This document shows positions 18,109 through 27,008 of a stretch of DNA of 64,000 nucleotides, in pieces. The stretch spans positions 62,001 to 126,000 of the forward strand of contig CAZAQV010000004.1 in NCBI GenBank assembly GCA_964487255.1. Direction: 5' to 3'. The stretch is from CAZAQV01 sp964487255 (GTDB lineage: Bacteria; Myxococcota_A; Polyangia; Polyangiales; CAZAQV01). The position numbers and the translations under genes were made by a program. How positions within the stretch are numbered: position 1 is the first letter of the stretch; every line of letters starts with the position of its first letter. The notes below the pieces were generated by a model. It worked only from the letters and a program-made list of their open reading frames with translations, searched no databases and was not told the origin of the DNA.

Positions 18109-18511
18109 TCGGCGTCGTTCGCGTGAGATGGCGCTTCAGGTTTTATATCAGGCGGACCTTAACAAGATGACCTGCGCGCAAGCCCTGGAAAGTTTTTTTG
18201 GTGGGCTCACGAACGAGCGAGAGGGCGAGGTGTTCGCGCGCAAGCTCGTCGAAGGGTGCATCGAGGATAGTGCTCGTATCGACGACGTGATCCGCGAAAC
18301 GAGCAGTAACTGGCGGCTGGAGCGCATGTCGCTTGTCGACCGAAATGTGCTGCGGCTCGCGACACACGAGTTGCTTAGCCACGATGACATCCCTGCGCGT
18401 GTGACACTCAACGAAGCGATCGAGTTGGCCAAGAAGTTCGGCGCAGAGGGCAGCGCCTCGTTCGTCAACGGGGTGCTCGACAAAGTCGCAAGCCGGCTCA
18501 GCAAAGCATAG
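18101..18511 (+). CDS. nusB: Transcription antitermination protein NusB
   Basis: NusB binds boxA RNA with NusE (S10) in antitermination complexes. 136 residues from the ATG at 18101, which overlaps the ribH stop; this start gives the typical MASRRRSREMALQVLYQ beginning. The end also fits: VTLNEAIELAKKFG and SFVNGVLDKV. The ribH-nusB order is widespread. Confidence 0.95.
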   Translation: MASRRRSREMALQVLYQADLNKMTCAQALESFFGGLTNEREGEVFARKLVEGCIEDSARIDDVIRETSSNWRLERMSLVDRNVLRLATHELLSHDDIPARVTLNEAIELAKKFGAEGSASFVNGVLDKVASRLSKA

Positions 18512-18516
18512 TCATC

Positions 18517-19044
18517 GTGCCGCTCGTACGCATCGTCGACGCATCATTCGAGGAGATGGACGCGCCCGAGGTGCAGCTTATTGTTGCGCTTTGCCGAGGA
18601 CCACTACGACCGCTGCCCGAGCCGCTTGCGAGCATCGATTGGCGTATGTGCGGGCGCCTTTGGCGGGCCTTTCGCGAGAGCGATTTCGAAGATCGCGATG
18701 GGGCATCGCTGCTCATTTCGAGCGAGCGCCGGCTCAAGTGTCCTGCGACGCTGTGTGTGCGCATGTCCGCCGGGCCACGGGTTGAGGCGATCCGCGAGGC
18801 GGCGACGGCTGCGGTCGCGCAAGCGTCGGCGCTCGACGCGGCGTTGTGCTTGTGGGCGCTGCCCGGTGCGAACCGGCTCGCAGAGGTGAGCGACGAGCTG
18901 CTCGACATCTGGGACAAAGACCCTGTCGCAGAAGAGGTGCGCTGGATGGTGCCGCGTGTCGAACAGCGCTCGGTGCGCGAGCGCCTTGAGCTGCACAAAC
19001 GACGAAGGCGGCTCGGACAGACGCCGCAAACTGCAGGTTCGTAG
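18517..19044 (+). CDS. Uncharacterised protein, possibly M17 aminopeptidase N-terminal-like
   Basis: 175 residues with a GTG start, 5 bases after nusB. The pattern of a short beta-rich start, then a GASLLISSE...CPATLCVRM strand pair and a helical EAIREAATAAVAQASALDA segment resembles the macro-like N-terminal domain of leucyl aminopeptidases (peptidase M17 N). No catalytic domain follows. The C-terminal 30 residues are basic. The family call is tentative; function is unknown. Confidence 0.6.
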   Translation: MPLVRIVDASFEEMDAPEVQLIVALCRGPLRPLPEPLASIDWRMCGRLWRAFRESDFEDRDGASLLISSERRLKCPATLCVRMSAGPRVEAIREAATAAVAQASALDAALCLWALPGANRLAEVSDELLDIWDKDPVAEEVRWMVPRVEQRSVRERLELHKRRRRLGQTPQTAGS

Positions 19045-19075
19045 CGCAGAACGCCGTTTCGAGGTAGGAGTAGGT

Positions 19076-19735
19076 ATGGCTTTGCAGCGATGCAGCATCG
19101 CTTTTTTACTGGCAGTCAGTTTCGGCTGTTTTGGAAATGAAAGCTCAGATTTTCCGGCCGGTCTCGAACCGTTGGAGGAGGAGCATAAGGCAGACGACCC
19201 CGCACCCACGGATACCGACCCGTATCCTGAGGTGTTGTCGATGACCGATGGCGAGGTCGATGCCTACCATTGGGTGCATGCGACGACCTTTGTCAAAGCG
19301 CCGCTGGCGCGGGTCTATGACGCCATCCGGACACCCGACATCAACATCAACCGGCGTGCGGTCGACGCGTGGAACGTCAAAGAGACCGATGTCGAGCCCG
19401 ACTACGAGTTTAGCCATCAAATCTACGCACGGGTCGATGACATTATCACCGTGGAGTACGAAGTGGTGTGGCGTTTCGGCTCGATGCAAGACGAAGATGG
19501 TGAACTTTCTGGGGTCCGCGCGCGCTGGCAAAAGGTGTGGGGTAGCGAAGTGATCGGTCTTCTCAGGGGCTCGGTCGAACTTGAGCCGGTCGACGACAAT
19601 ACGACGCGTTTGCAGGTCATCGAGCATCTCGACGCGCTGCAGGGACGCGGTGACAACGCCCGCAATTACGTCACTGACTTTGTAAACGAGGTTCATTTAT
19701 ATTCGCGAGGCGAACCTCTGCCGACCTACGACTAG
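19076..19735 (+). CDS. Lipoprotein with probable SRPBCC (START-like) domain
   Basis: 219 residues from the ATG at 19076, which follows a purine-rich site (GAGGTAGGAGTAGG). The signal peptide ends at a lipobox-like FGC. After an acidic linker, the region from about residue 60 reads as an SRPBCC helix-grip domain: HATTFVKAPLARVYDAIRTP, a long beta sheet, then the C-terminal helix (residues 185-205). Such folds bind hydrophobic ligands. No ligand is evident. It ends one base before the DUF2062 gene. Confidence 0.7.
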   Translation: MALQRCSIAFLLAVSFGCFGNESSDFPAGLEPLEEEHKADDPAPTDTDPYPEVLSMTDGEVDAYHWVHATTFVKAPLARVYDAIRTPDININRRAVDAWNVKETDVEPDYEFSHQIYARVDDIITVEYEVVWRFGSMQDEDGELSGVRARWQKVWGSEVIGLLRGSVELEPVDDNTTRLQVIEHLDALQGRGDNARNYVTDFVNEVHLYSRGEPLPTYD

Positions 19736-19736
19736 C

Positions 19737-20348
19737 GTGAAGTTAGACCTGCGTCGTCGCTTGCGCGATTTGATTCAGCGCAAGATACTAGGAGTCGAAG
19801 ATACGCCACATCGCATCGCGCTCGGTGTGTTCTTGGGCATGCTCATCGGCTGGACGCCGACCTTCGGGTTTCAAATCGTGATCTACCTAGCCATTGCCGC
19901 GATGGTGCGCGCCAACAAGATTTCGGGCATTCCCTTTGTGTTTATCTCCAACCCCTTCACACTCGGACCGCTCTACTATTGGGCCTGGGTTGTTGGCGCC
20001 TGGCTCTTACATCTTGGCGATCCGCCGGCAAAACCGACAGCCGATGCGGTGAGCGGCGTGCCCAAGGAAGTGTCCGACTCCATCTGGGATATCGGTGTCA
20101 CGAAATGGGAGTTTTGGATTCGGCTCTGGGAAGAGCTTGCCGCGATCGGCGTCGAGCTGTGGTTTGGAAGTCTTGTGATGGGCGTCATCACGGGTGTCCC
20201 GGCGTATATCATGACCCATCGTGCTGTTCGTCGACACCGTGAGAAGGTCGCGCGGGAGCGTGCTTTGGCCGCTGCCGAGCAAGCGCCTGACGCGGAGGCA
20301 GAAGCAGCAGAACAAGGCCCTGAAGACAAGGTCTCAGAAGGTGCTTGA
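19737..20348 (+). CDS. DUF2062 family membrane protein
   Basis: 203 residues, GTG start. It has the DUF2062 pattern: TPHRIALGVFLGMLIGWTP, then a helix, ISGIPFVFISNPFTLGPLYY, and a final membrane segment near residue 150. The C-terminal 40 residues are charged and rich in Ala and Glu. The function of the family is not established. It directly abuts the next gene (TGA then ATG). Confidence 0.82.
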   Translation: MKLDLRRRLRDLIQRKILGVEDTPHRIALGVFLGMLIGWTPTFGFQIVIYLAIAAMVRANKISGIPFVFISNPFTLGPLYYWAWVVGAWLLHLGDPPAKPTADAVSGVPKEVSDSIWDIGVTKWEFWIRLWEELAAIGVELWFGSLVMGVITGVPAYIMTHRAVRRHREKVARERALAAAEQAPDAEAEAAEQGPEDKVSEGA

Positions 20349-20771
20349 ATGACCCGCAGTCGTGCGATGGGGGCGCTTTTGGTGTTGGCTGCGATCGATC
20401 AAGCTGGGCGTGGGCTCGCCGACTCGCGCGCGGCGAGCTTTTCGCCGACTGTGACGGCGCTTCAAGCGTTGAGCCTGGCTGCAGCGCTCATTCTCGTGGC
20501 TGCGCTCAGCTCGCGCCAAGCGCGTATTCGGTGGTGGCAGGTGCTCGTCTCGGCGGGGTGCCTGAGCGGCCTCATCGAGCGCGTATTCTTCGGTCAGGTT
20601 TCTTTGCCGCTTGCGTTTGGCGCCTCGGGAAAGTGGGATTGGACCGCCTTTGCCTTCGCTGATATGTACATTGTGGCGGGCGCCATCGCGGCGTACTGGA
20701 AGCATGAGCTCGAAAACAAAAGACCAACAAGCCAAGAGCAAGGACACCAAGAGCAGTCCGACGGCGCCTGA
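20349..20771 (+). CDS. LspA-like membrane protein, probably without signal peptidase activity
   Basis: 140 residues with four probable helices in the LspA topology. The remains of the family signature are visible: DQAGR in helix 1, AGCLSGLIERVFFG where LspA has AG..GN..DR, and AFADMYIVAGA where LspA has FN.AD..I..G. The first catalytic Asp is Glu here, and the Asn residues before both aspartates are lost. It lies directly upstream of a complete lspA and overlaps it by 68 bases. It is most likely a diverged duplicate; a role in partnering LspA is speculation. Confidence 0.6.
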   Translation: MTRSRAMGALLVLAAIDQAGRGLADSRAASFSPTVTALQALSLAAALILVAALSSRQARIRWWQVLVSAGCLSGLIERVFFGQVSLPLAFGASGKWDWTAFAFADMYIVAGAIAAYWKHELENKRPTSQEQGHQEQSDGA

Positions 20772-21366
20772 CGCAACCCGCAATGCGTTCGAGCGCTGGG
20801 GCCAGCGCACGGTGTGGGGCGCAGTCGCGCTCTTTGTGCTGTCGCTCGCCGCCGATCTCGGCACCAAAGAGTGGGCGCTCGCAGAGCTCTCCGAAGAGCG
20901 GGCTATCTCCCCTGGACCGGTTTGTGAGGGCCCCTACCTGCAGCGTATGCGGACGGCGCCCGTCGTGCTGATCGACGAGTTCTTCGAGTTTCGCTACACG
21001 GAAAATTGCGGCGCGGCGTTTAGCCTGCTCGCCGATGCACCCCGGCAGGTCCGCCTCGGGGTGTTCTTTGTCGCAGGTATTCTCATTTCCATTGTGCTCT
21101 TGAGGCTCTGGTGGAAGGGCTCAGGCGGCGCGCTTTTCTTCTGGGCGGTGCCGCTCATCGTCTCGGGTGCGGCCGGGAACCTTGCCGACCGGGCGCGTCA
21201 CGGCTTCGTGGTCGACTTCATTCACGTCTATCGCCCAGACGTGTTCGACTATCCGACCTTTAACGTCGCGGACGTCGCCATCAGCATCGGAATCGGCTTT
21301 CTTTTGATCGACAGCTTTCAGGAGTCGAAGCGAGAGAAGCAACGCGCTGCAGAGCAAAAGTCGTAG
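20704..21366 (+). CDS. lspA: Signal peptidase II (lipoprotein signal peptidase)
   Basis: It removes the signal peptide of prolipoproteins in the inner membrane. 220 residues from the ATG at 20704, chosen because it follows a GGAAG and the upstream codons look like the antisense of nothing conserved; this leaves a charged cytoplasmic head of ~35 residues. Conserved boxes: ENCGAAFSLL, SGAAGNLADRARHGFVVDFI (catalytic Asp) and FNVADVAISIG (second Asp). A ~20-residue insertion in the first outer loop (around GPVCEGPYLQRM) makes it longer than usual. The many lipoproteins in the window are its expected substrates. Confidence 0.93.
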   Translation: MSSKTKDQQAKSKDTKSSPTAPDATRNAFERWGQRTVWGAVALFVLSLAADLGTKEWALAELSEERAISPGPVCEGPYLQRMRTAPVVLIDEFFEFRYTENCGAAFSLLADAPRQVRLGVFFVAGILISIVLLRLWWKGSGGALFFWAVPLIVSGAAGNLADRARHGFVVDFIHVYRPDVFDYPTFNVADVAISIGIGFLLIDSFQESKREKQRAAEQKS

Positions 21367-21372
21367 GCACGC

Positions 21373-22263
21373 GTGAGCACCACAGGACAGACCCGCGCCG
21401 AGGTCTGGACGATTCGGCGAATGATCAAGTGGATGAGCGAGGACTTTTCCAAGCGTGAGCTTTCTTCGCCGCGCTTGGACGCCGAGCTTCTGGTTGCGCA
21501 CGCGCTTAGCGTGCCTCGCGTACAGCTTTATATGGACCTCGACCGACCCTTGCAGCAGGGCGAACTCGACCAGATTCGTGCATTGGTGGCGCGCCGCCGA
21601 AAGTTTGAGCCCGTGGCCTACATCCTTGGTCAGCGCGAGTTTTACGGCCGCGCTTTCGCAGTATCGCCGCACGTCCTGATCCCTCGTCCAGACACCGAAA
21701 CGCTCGTCGAGCGCGCGCTTGCGATCATCGACGCCACCGGCGTGTCCATCGTCTGGGACATCTGTGCGGGCAGTGGCGCCATCGGCTTGTCGATCCTCGC
21801 AGAGCGGCCGGAGGTCCGCTGCGTGCTTTCGGATCTCAGCGAAGAGGCGCTCGCCGTCGCGCGCGCCAATGCGCAGAGCCTTGGCGTGGCGGAGCGCGCA
21901 GAGTTTTTGCTGGGCGATGGCTTCGGGCCCTTCGAGCCGGGGCAAACGGCCGGGCTCATTTGTGTGAACCCCCCGTACGTCAGCACAGCGCAGATGGCTG
22001 AGCTGTCGCCGGACGTGCGCGAGCATGAACCGCAGCTCGCTCTTCTGGCCGGTGACGACGGTCTCGCGTTTTATCGAAGCTTCTTGCCCGCGCTGGGCCC
22101 TTGGCTCGCTGCAGGCGGCGCCGCACTGCTCGAGTGTGGTCGCGGGCAGGCCGAGAACGTCGTCGCACTGGCTCGCGAGGCGGGCTTGAGGGAAGTTAAA
22201 ATCCACAATGATCTCACAGGAGTCGGGCGTGTGGTGGAGCTTGCCGTAACAGCGGCGCGCTGA
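21373..22263 (+). CDS. prmC: Peptide chain release factor N5-glutamine methyltransferase PrmC
   Basis: It methylates the Gln of the GGQ motif in release factors RF1 and RF2. 296 residues, GTG start 6 bases after lspA. The N-terminal helical domain (DAELLVAHAL, PVAYILGQREFYG) and the SAM domain (IPRPDTETLVE, DICAGSGAIGL and the substrate-binding VNPPYVS) are all present. No release factor gene is nearby in the window. Confidence 0.94.
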   Translation: MSTTGQTRAEVWTIRRMIKWMSEDFSKRELSSPRLDAELLVAHALSVPRVQLYMDLDRPLQQGELDQIRALVARRRKFEPVAYILGQREFYGRAFAVSPHVLIPRPDTETLVERALAIIDATGVSIVWDICAGSGAIGLSILAERPEVRCVLSDLSEEALAVARANAQSLGVAERAEFLLGDGFGPFEPGQTAGLICVNPPYVSTAQMAELSPDVREHEPQLALLAGDDGLAFYRSFLPALGPWLAAGGAALLECGRGQAENVVALAREAGLREVKIHNDLTGVGRVVELAVTAAR

Positions 22264-22278
22264 GCGCATAGGTAGGCT

Positions 22279-23043
22279 GTGAGTGCTCTTGAACCACCGC
22301 GCGAATCGATGCTTCTGTGCCGCGTCCAAACCAAGATGGCCCGAGGACTCATCGCTGTTTTGACGTTCCTGGCGTCGCTCGCAAACTCCGCCGACGCGCA
22401 GGATACCGACCGCTGGGACGGGCTGCTTCGCGCGCATGTGAGCGGGGGGCGCGTGGACTACAAAGCGCTCTCGAAGCCGAGCGCCCGCAAAGCGCTGCGC
22501 GAGGTCATGGCCTCCTTTGCGGACATGCCGGAGTCTGCGCCCCTTGCCGACTGGATCAATGCCTACAACGCCGCCGTCGTCTCGGGTGTGGTCGAGCATT
22601 ATCCGGTGCAGAGCGTGATGGATGTGGACGGTTTTTTCAAAAAGCAGAAGTTTGTCATCGCAGGAAAGTCACGCACCCTCGATGATGTCGAACACCGAGT
22701 GATCCGCCCGCGTTTCAAAGATGCGCGCGTGCATGTCGCGCTCAACTGCGCAGCGCTTTCGTGTCCGCCGCTTCACGGTCGTGCCTTTCGCACCAAGGCG
22801 CTCAATGCGACCCTCAACGCCCTCGTGAGCAAGTGGCTTGGCAGTAGCGACCATGTGCGACGAGAAGGCAAGACACTGCGGGTGTCCGAGATCTTTTTCT
22901 GGTTCGAAGAGGACTTTAAGCGCGAAGCAGGAAGTGTCCCTAAGTGGATCGTCAAACACGCTGCTGCGAAAAAGAGCGATGTCGAGGCAACTTCGAGATT
23001 GGCGAAGATTCCCTACGACTGGCGGCTCAATGATAAGCGCTGA
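22279..23043 (+). CDS. DUF547 family exported protein
   Basis: 254 residues from the GTG at 22279; ATGs at 22309 and 22336 (MARGLIAVLTF) are possible and would give a more typical signal peptide. The mature part matches DUF547: VDYKAL, NAYNAAVV, HVALNCAALSCPPL and the end IPYDWRLN. The family has a papain-like-fold suggestion but no proven activity. Its 3' end overlaps the convergent BatA-like gene by 31 bases. Confidence 0.82.
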   Translation: MSALEPPRESMLLCRVQTKMARGLIAVLTFLASLANSADAQDTDRWDGLLRAHVSGGRVDYKALSKPSARKALREVMASFADMPESAPLADWINAYNAAVVSGVVEHYPVQSVMDVDGFFKKQKFVIAGKSRTLDDVEHRVIRPRFKDARVHVALNCAALSCPPLHGRAFRTKALNATLNALVSKWLGSSDHVRREGKTLRVSEIFFWFEEDFKREAGSVPKWIVKHAAAKKSDVEATSRLAKIPYDWRLNDKR

Positions 23044-25007
23044 CGCGAGCTCGCGAGACCGAGCCAGTTTTTGAACCAGGGCCGGAGCCGCGCCAGTCCC
23101 TCGGCAAGAAAGAGCAGCCCGAACAAACCAAAAGCCCAACCCTGCAGCGGCTGGCTTCGGTACGCGGCTTGGTCACCGGCGCGCGCTTGCTCAGCCTGGC
23201 TTGCGGGCGGCTGGGCCGCGCGCAGCTCGCTTTCGGAAATGGGGGGGCGGAGCACGAAGTCGAGCGATGGAGCCGGACTCATCGAAGCGCGCTGGGTCTC
23301 GACGGAGACCTGGTAGTGGCCAGGGCGGTCGAGCGCCTTGAAATCGTCCCACGTACCTTCTTCGCTCGTGAACGCGACGCGCACTGTGTCCGGCGGCGTT
23401 CGCAAGGTGAGTTCGCTCCCGATTTCAATCGCGTTGGGATGTCGCTCGAGGATCGGCGCGGACTCGATCATCAGCTCACTGATGAGCGGTAGGTAGGTGG
23501 GCGAAAAAGGCAGCGTCCCCCATTGGTCGCCCAGTGGCCCGGTAAAAAGCGTGACGCTTCCTTCGCCGACCTCCCAGTTTGCGATGGCCGGAATCCCGTC
23601 TTCGTAACTCGCCCACACCCGGCTTCCCGGCTTGAGTTCTTCGATGAGCAAGCGTTGGTTGACCGTCCCGCCGAGTCGCTGCTCGCCGCTCGGAAGGCTG
23701 ACCTGCACTTTGAGCGGCGGCTCTTCTTTGACGACCTGACCCACTCGCGCGGGCAACAAGGTGTCGAGCAGGTTGCGCATCGCTTGAACTGAGTCCTTGT
23801 CTTCGATCGCGATCCAAAGGTTGCCGCCTTCGCGTACGAACGCACCCAGCGTCTCTTTGGAAAGCGGAATCAGGGTCGGGTCGTCCGCGATCAGGAGCGT
23901 CACGCCTTCGAGGTAGGCGCTGCGTACACGATGTGGCTCGATGCGTTCGTACGTGACGCGCGAAGACCAGCTGGCGCGCGCAAAGGCCGACTCGACAAAG
24001 AGCATATCGTCTTGTGAGTCCGAAATCGTCAGCACGCGCAAGCGCCCGTGCCCGGGCGGCAAGACTGTGAGTTGGTCGTCGAGTGCCAAGCCGTCGTTGC
24101 CCTCGAGCGAAAGCTGCACCGCTTCGCTCCCAGCGCGCGCTTCGAAGCGAACCTTCGCGCGCCCGTTTCGGACGGACGCGCTCTTGTGTTGGCGTTCGGC
24201 GGCGCCTTGCTCCATCGTCACGGCGACCGTGCCATCCTTGGAACCGAGGATCTCGACGGTCAGCGTTGCGGTGCCTTTCTGTGGTTGGCTCGCCGACGCG
24301 TCGACAACGCCGAAGGTGAAGTTGTCGCGGGGTGCTTCGAGCGCCTCAAAAGAAAAGTCGATTCCCTCGCTTGGTGCCTCGTTCCATGCCTGCCACCCGG
24401 CGCCCTGGGTTGCGTCGGCAATGACCACCGCGGAACGGACTTCCCAGCGTGCATCGGTTAACTCGCGCTCGACGAGTTGCAGGGCCCCTTCGCTGTCCCC
24501 GCTGCGGTAGCTATCTTTGGCGAGGCGGCCGAAGTTTGCGCGCACGTCTTTCATGGTGGATGTGCGAGGCACGAGAACGCGCGCGGGTTTGCCGGCAGCG
24601 ATGAGGCAAACCTCAGACTCTTCAGGCAAGTCGCCGATGATTTCTTCCGCGCGCTCGATGGCGCGATCGATGAGGCGTACGCCGTCTTTACCCGCTCGCA
24701 TCATCGACATGGAGTCGTCGACGACCACGCATACGCTGCGGTGCGACCCGTCTCCGTAGGCTACGGGTAGACGCAAAAAGGGCGCCGCGGCAGCCAAGAC
24801 CAGCAGAACGACCATCAGGATACGAGCCGCAAGCCAGATCCAGTCCTGTAGGCGCCGACGGTGGTCGGCATCGGCCTCGGATGCGTTGAGTAAGTGCGCG
24901 GTGGGTAGCGTCGCGCTCGGTAGGTCGACCTCTTTTTTGAGGTGCGCCCAGATAGGCAGGGTCAACAGCACGGCACCGAGTAGGGCGAGTGGCGCCGCGA
25001 AGTTCAT
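23013..25007 (-). CDS. BatA-type membrane protein with VWA domain
   Basis: 664 residues. The N-terminus has the BatA motif (a short helix with LTLPIWAHL, then a second helix near residues 60-82). A VWA domain follows with the metal site VVVDDSMSMM (D-x-S-x-S). Further on are a beta-sandwich stretch and a glutamine-amidotransferase-like segment (TLLIADDPTLI, FVREGGNLWIAIED). A last helix is near residue 640. It is the third gene of a MoxR-DUF58-BatA run and starts with a 4-base overlap with DUF58. In characterised clusters the MoxR ATPase and VWA proteins act as chaperones of metal- or membrane-associated complexes; the target here is unknown. Confidence 0.85.
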   Translation of the reverse strand: MNFAAPLALLGAVLLTLPIWAHLKKEVDLPSATLPTAHLLNASEADADHRRRLQDWIWLAARILMVVLLVLAAAAPFLRLPVAYGDGSHRSVCVVVDDSMSMMRAGKDGVRLIDRAIERAEEIIGDLPEESEVCLIAAGKPARVLVPRTSTMKDVRANFGRLAKDSYRSGDSEGALQLVERELTDARWEVRSAVVIADATQGAGWQAWNEAPSEGIDFSFEALEAPRDNFTFGVVDASASQPQKGTATLTVEILGSKDGTVAVTMEQGAAERQHKSASVRNGRAKVRFEARAGSEAVQLSLEGNDGLALDDQLTVLPPGHGRLRVLTISDSQDDMLFVESAFARASWSSRVTYERIEPHRVRSAYLEGVTLLIADDPTLIPLSKETLGAFVREGGNLWIAIEDKDSVQAMRNLLDTLLPARVGQVVKEEPPLKVQVSLPSGEQRLGGTVNQRLLIEELKPGSRVWASYEDGIPAIANWEVGEGSVTLFTGPLGDQWGTLPFSPTYLPLISELMIESAPILERHPNAIEIGSELTLRTPPDTVRVAFTSEEGTWDDFKALDRPGHYQVSVETQRASMSPAPSLDFVLRPPISESELRAAQPPASQAEQARAGDQAAYRSQPLQGWAFGLFGLLFLAEGLARLRPWFKNWLGLASSRQRLSLSRQS

Positions 25008-25951
25008 AGGCTCACCTGTCGAAGTACGATTTTGCGCAACAGCTGTGCCGGCGGAAGGTCCGTGGACGCCGACGTCCAGGCGATGGAGCGCTTACTTGCA
25101 CGCAGGGAGAGTTCGTCGCGCCACTGCGCCAGTGCTGCGAGGTACTCGGCGCGGGCGGAACGCGGGTCGGAGGCCACGGCCTCGCCGCTCTCGGGGTCGA
25201 CGAAGCGGTGCGGCTTATCGTGTGGCAACGTCAGTTCGGTGGGGCTCAGGACCTGAAGCGCGGTGACGGCGTGGCCGATCGATGCCAGGGTACCGGCCCA
25301 GTCGAGCAGCGCATCACAGGGGCTGATAAAATCGCTGATGCAGATGACCAAGCCTCGGCGGCGGCCAATCAGGTGCGCGTACGCGCTGAGACGCTCGGAG
25401 ATGGGCCGCGGGGCCTTCTTCTTGGGCTGATTTTGTTCTGCGTCGGCGAGCAGCTCTTGACCGACTCGGATGAGGGCGGCGTACATCCGGTCGAGCTGTT
25501 GGCGGCCGCTACGCGCATCGAGATAATCGACTTGCTGATCGCTGATGAGAAGCACCCGAAAGCGGTCTCCTTGGCGCACGAGTAGCTCGGCGATGGCAGC
25601 GATGAGCAGGGCGCCGTACTGCGCTTTGCTCCAGCGACCGCCACCCTCAAACTGCATTGAGCGCGTCAGGTCGAGGACCAAGGTCGCGGTCAGGCGCGCT
25701 TCTTGCTCGAAACGTTTGACGACGGGGCGTGGCCTGCGTGCGGAGGCGCGCCAGTCGATGCGGCGCGGGTCGTCGCCGACGAGGTACTCGGCGTGCTCTC
25801 GAAACAGGACGCTCTCGCCACGGTTCGGCGACGCGTGCGTTCCTTGTAGCATCGCCTCGACCACGGCGCGCGCCTCGACACGGAGCCGGCCCACTTGGTC
25901 GAGGACACTCGCGACCTGGCGAGCATGCAGTGCTTTGGAAGGGCTTGCCAT
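25004..25951 (-). CDS. DUF58 domain protein
   Basis: 315 residues. The DUF58 signature is clear: EYLVGDDPRRIDWRASAR, followed by the VWA-like core with LDLTRSMQF and SDFISPC. No membrane segment is seen, so it is cytoplasmic, unlike the second DUF58 protein of this window (43.9-45.5 kb). It sits one base after the MoxR gene and overlaps BatA by 4 bases, so the three are clearly cotranscribed. Confidence 0.88.
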   Translation of the reverse strand: MASPSKALHARQVASVLDQVGRLRVEARAVVEAMLQGTHASPNRGESVLFREHAEYLVGDDPRRIDWRASARRPRPVVKRFEQEARLTATLVLDLTRSMQFEGGGRWSKAQYGALLIAAIAELLVRQGDRFRVLLISDQQVDYLDARSGRQQLDRMYAALIRVGQELLADAEQNQPKKKAPRPISERLSAYAHLIGRRRGLVICISDFISPCDALLDWAGTLASIGHAVTALQVLSPTELTLPHDKPHRFVDPESGEAVASDPRSARAEYLAALAQWRDELSLRASKRSIAWTSASTDLPPAQLLRKIVLRQVSL

Positions 25952-25952
25952 C

Positions 25953-26984
25953 CTAGCGCAGGGAGTCGGTCACCGCCCCAAGCAGTTCGCGCACGGACAC
26001 GCCTTCGGAGGCGCCGCGGAAGTTGAGAATGAGTCGGTGTTGTAGGGTGGGCGCGACCAATGCTTCGACGTCTTCGCGCTCAGCGGCAAAACGCCCGTGC
26101 AAGACGGCGTGCGCTTTGGCTGCGAGAACCAAGCTTTGTGCACCGCGGGGGCCAGCGCCAAAGTCGACGTATTCGGTCACCTCGGCCACCTTCGACTCGG
26201 CAGGCCGCGTCTGACGGACGAGGTCGACCGCGTGTGCAATGACGTGCGGCGCGACCGGTACGCGCAGGACCAGGTCCTGCATCTCGATGAGCTGCGGGCC
26301 GGTCAATACTTTTTCGGGGGCGCGTGCCGTGGGCGATGTGGTGCGGCCGACCACGTCCATTTCGTGCTCGCGGCTCGGGTAGTCGATGGTGATCTCGAAA
26401 AGAAAGCGGTCGAGCTGCGCCTCGGGCAGTGGGTAGGTGCCTTGTTGCTCGATAGGGTTTCGGGTCGCGAAAACGTGAAAGGGTGGGTCGAGTGGCCACG
26501 TCTTGCCGCCGGCGCTGACCTCGTGTTCGGCCATTGCCTGAAGGAGCGCCGCTTGCGTACGTGGCGGCGTGCGGTTGATTTCGTCCGCCAGCACGATATT
26601 CGCGAAGATGGGCCCAGGGACGAAGCGAAAGTGGCGCTGGCCCGACTCCGGATCGATGTCGAGAATATCGGCACCGGTGACGTCGCTGGGCATCAAGTCG
26701 GGCGTGAACTGGATGCGTCGAAAGTCCATCGACAGGCATTCCGAAAGGGTCCGCACCAGCAGCGTCTTGGCCAGGCCAGGAACGCCGACGAGCAACGCGT
26801 GACCGCGTGCGAAGACGGAGATGAGCATCAGCTCCAAAGCGGCCTCTTGGCCCACGATGACCTTGCCTATTTCTTTGTTCAGTGCAGCTCGCGCCTGGGC
26901 CACGCGCCCGGCGAGCTCGACATCGTGGTTGGAGGTGTCCTGGTTCAAGCTGGGCTCCATAGTCATTTCAGAGAGTATCGGCAT
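25953..26984 (-). CDS. MoxR family AAA+ ATPase (first of two)
   Basis: 343 residues. Walker A is GVPGLAKT; Walker B is IVLADEINR. Sensor motifs ATRNPIEQQGTYPLPEAQLDRFL are typical of MoxR proteins. The ATG at 26984 is preceded very closely by AGGTG; the ATG at 26960 is an alternative. MoxR ATPases work with VWA proteins to mature or remodel partner complexes. The upstream gene ends 24 bases away, so the minus-strand run DUF4175, TPR-peptidase, MoxR, DUF58, BatA reads as one operon. Confidence 0.92.
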   Translation of the reverse strand: MPILSEMTMEPSLNQDTSNHDVELAGRVAQARAALNKEIGKVIVGQEAALELMLISVFARGHALLVGVPGLAKTLLVRTLSECLSMDFRRIQFTPDLMPSDVTGADILDIDPESGQRHFRFVPGPIFANIVLADEINRTPPRTQAALLQAMAEHEVSAGGKTWPLDPPFHVFATRNPIEQQGTYPLPEAQLDRFLFEITIDYPSREHEMDVVGRTTSPTARAPEKVLTGPQLIEMQDLVLRVPVAPHVIAHAVDLVRQTRPAESKVAEVTEYVDFGAGPRGAQSLVLAAKAHAVLHGRFAAEREDVEALVAPTLQHRLILNFRGASEGVSVRELLGAVTDSLR

Positions 26985-27008
26985 TTCACCTGCATTTCTA
27001 CGCGCAAT

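Noticed and set aside
18956..19075. Upstream extension of the SRPBCC lipoprotein gene
   Set aside because: The extension overlaps the previous gene and would bury the signal peptide; the ATG at 19076 has a purine-rich site and gives a proper lipobox.
21121..22599. 492-residue minus-strand open frame
   Set aside because: It lies antisense to lspA, prmC and the DUF547 gene, all clear; no motif and many His/Arg/Gln runs of shadow type.
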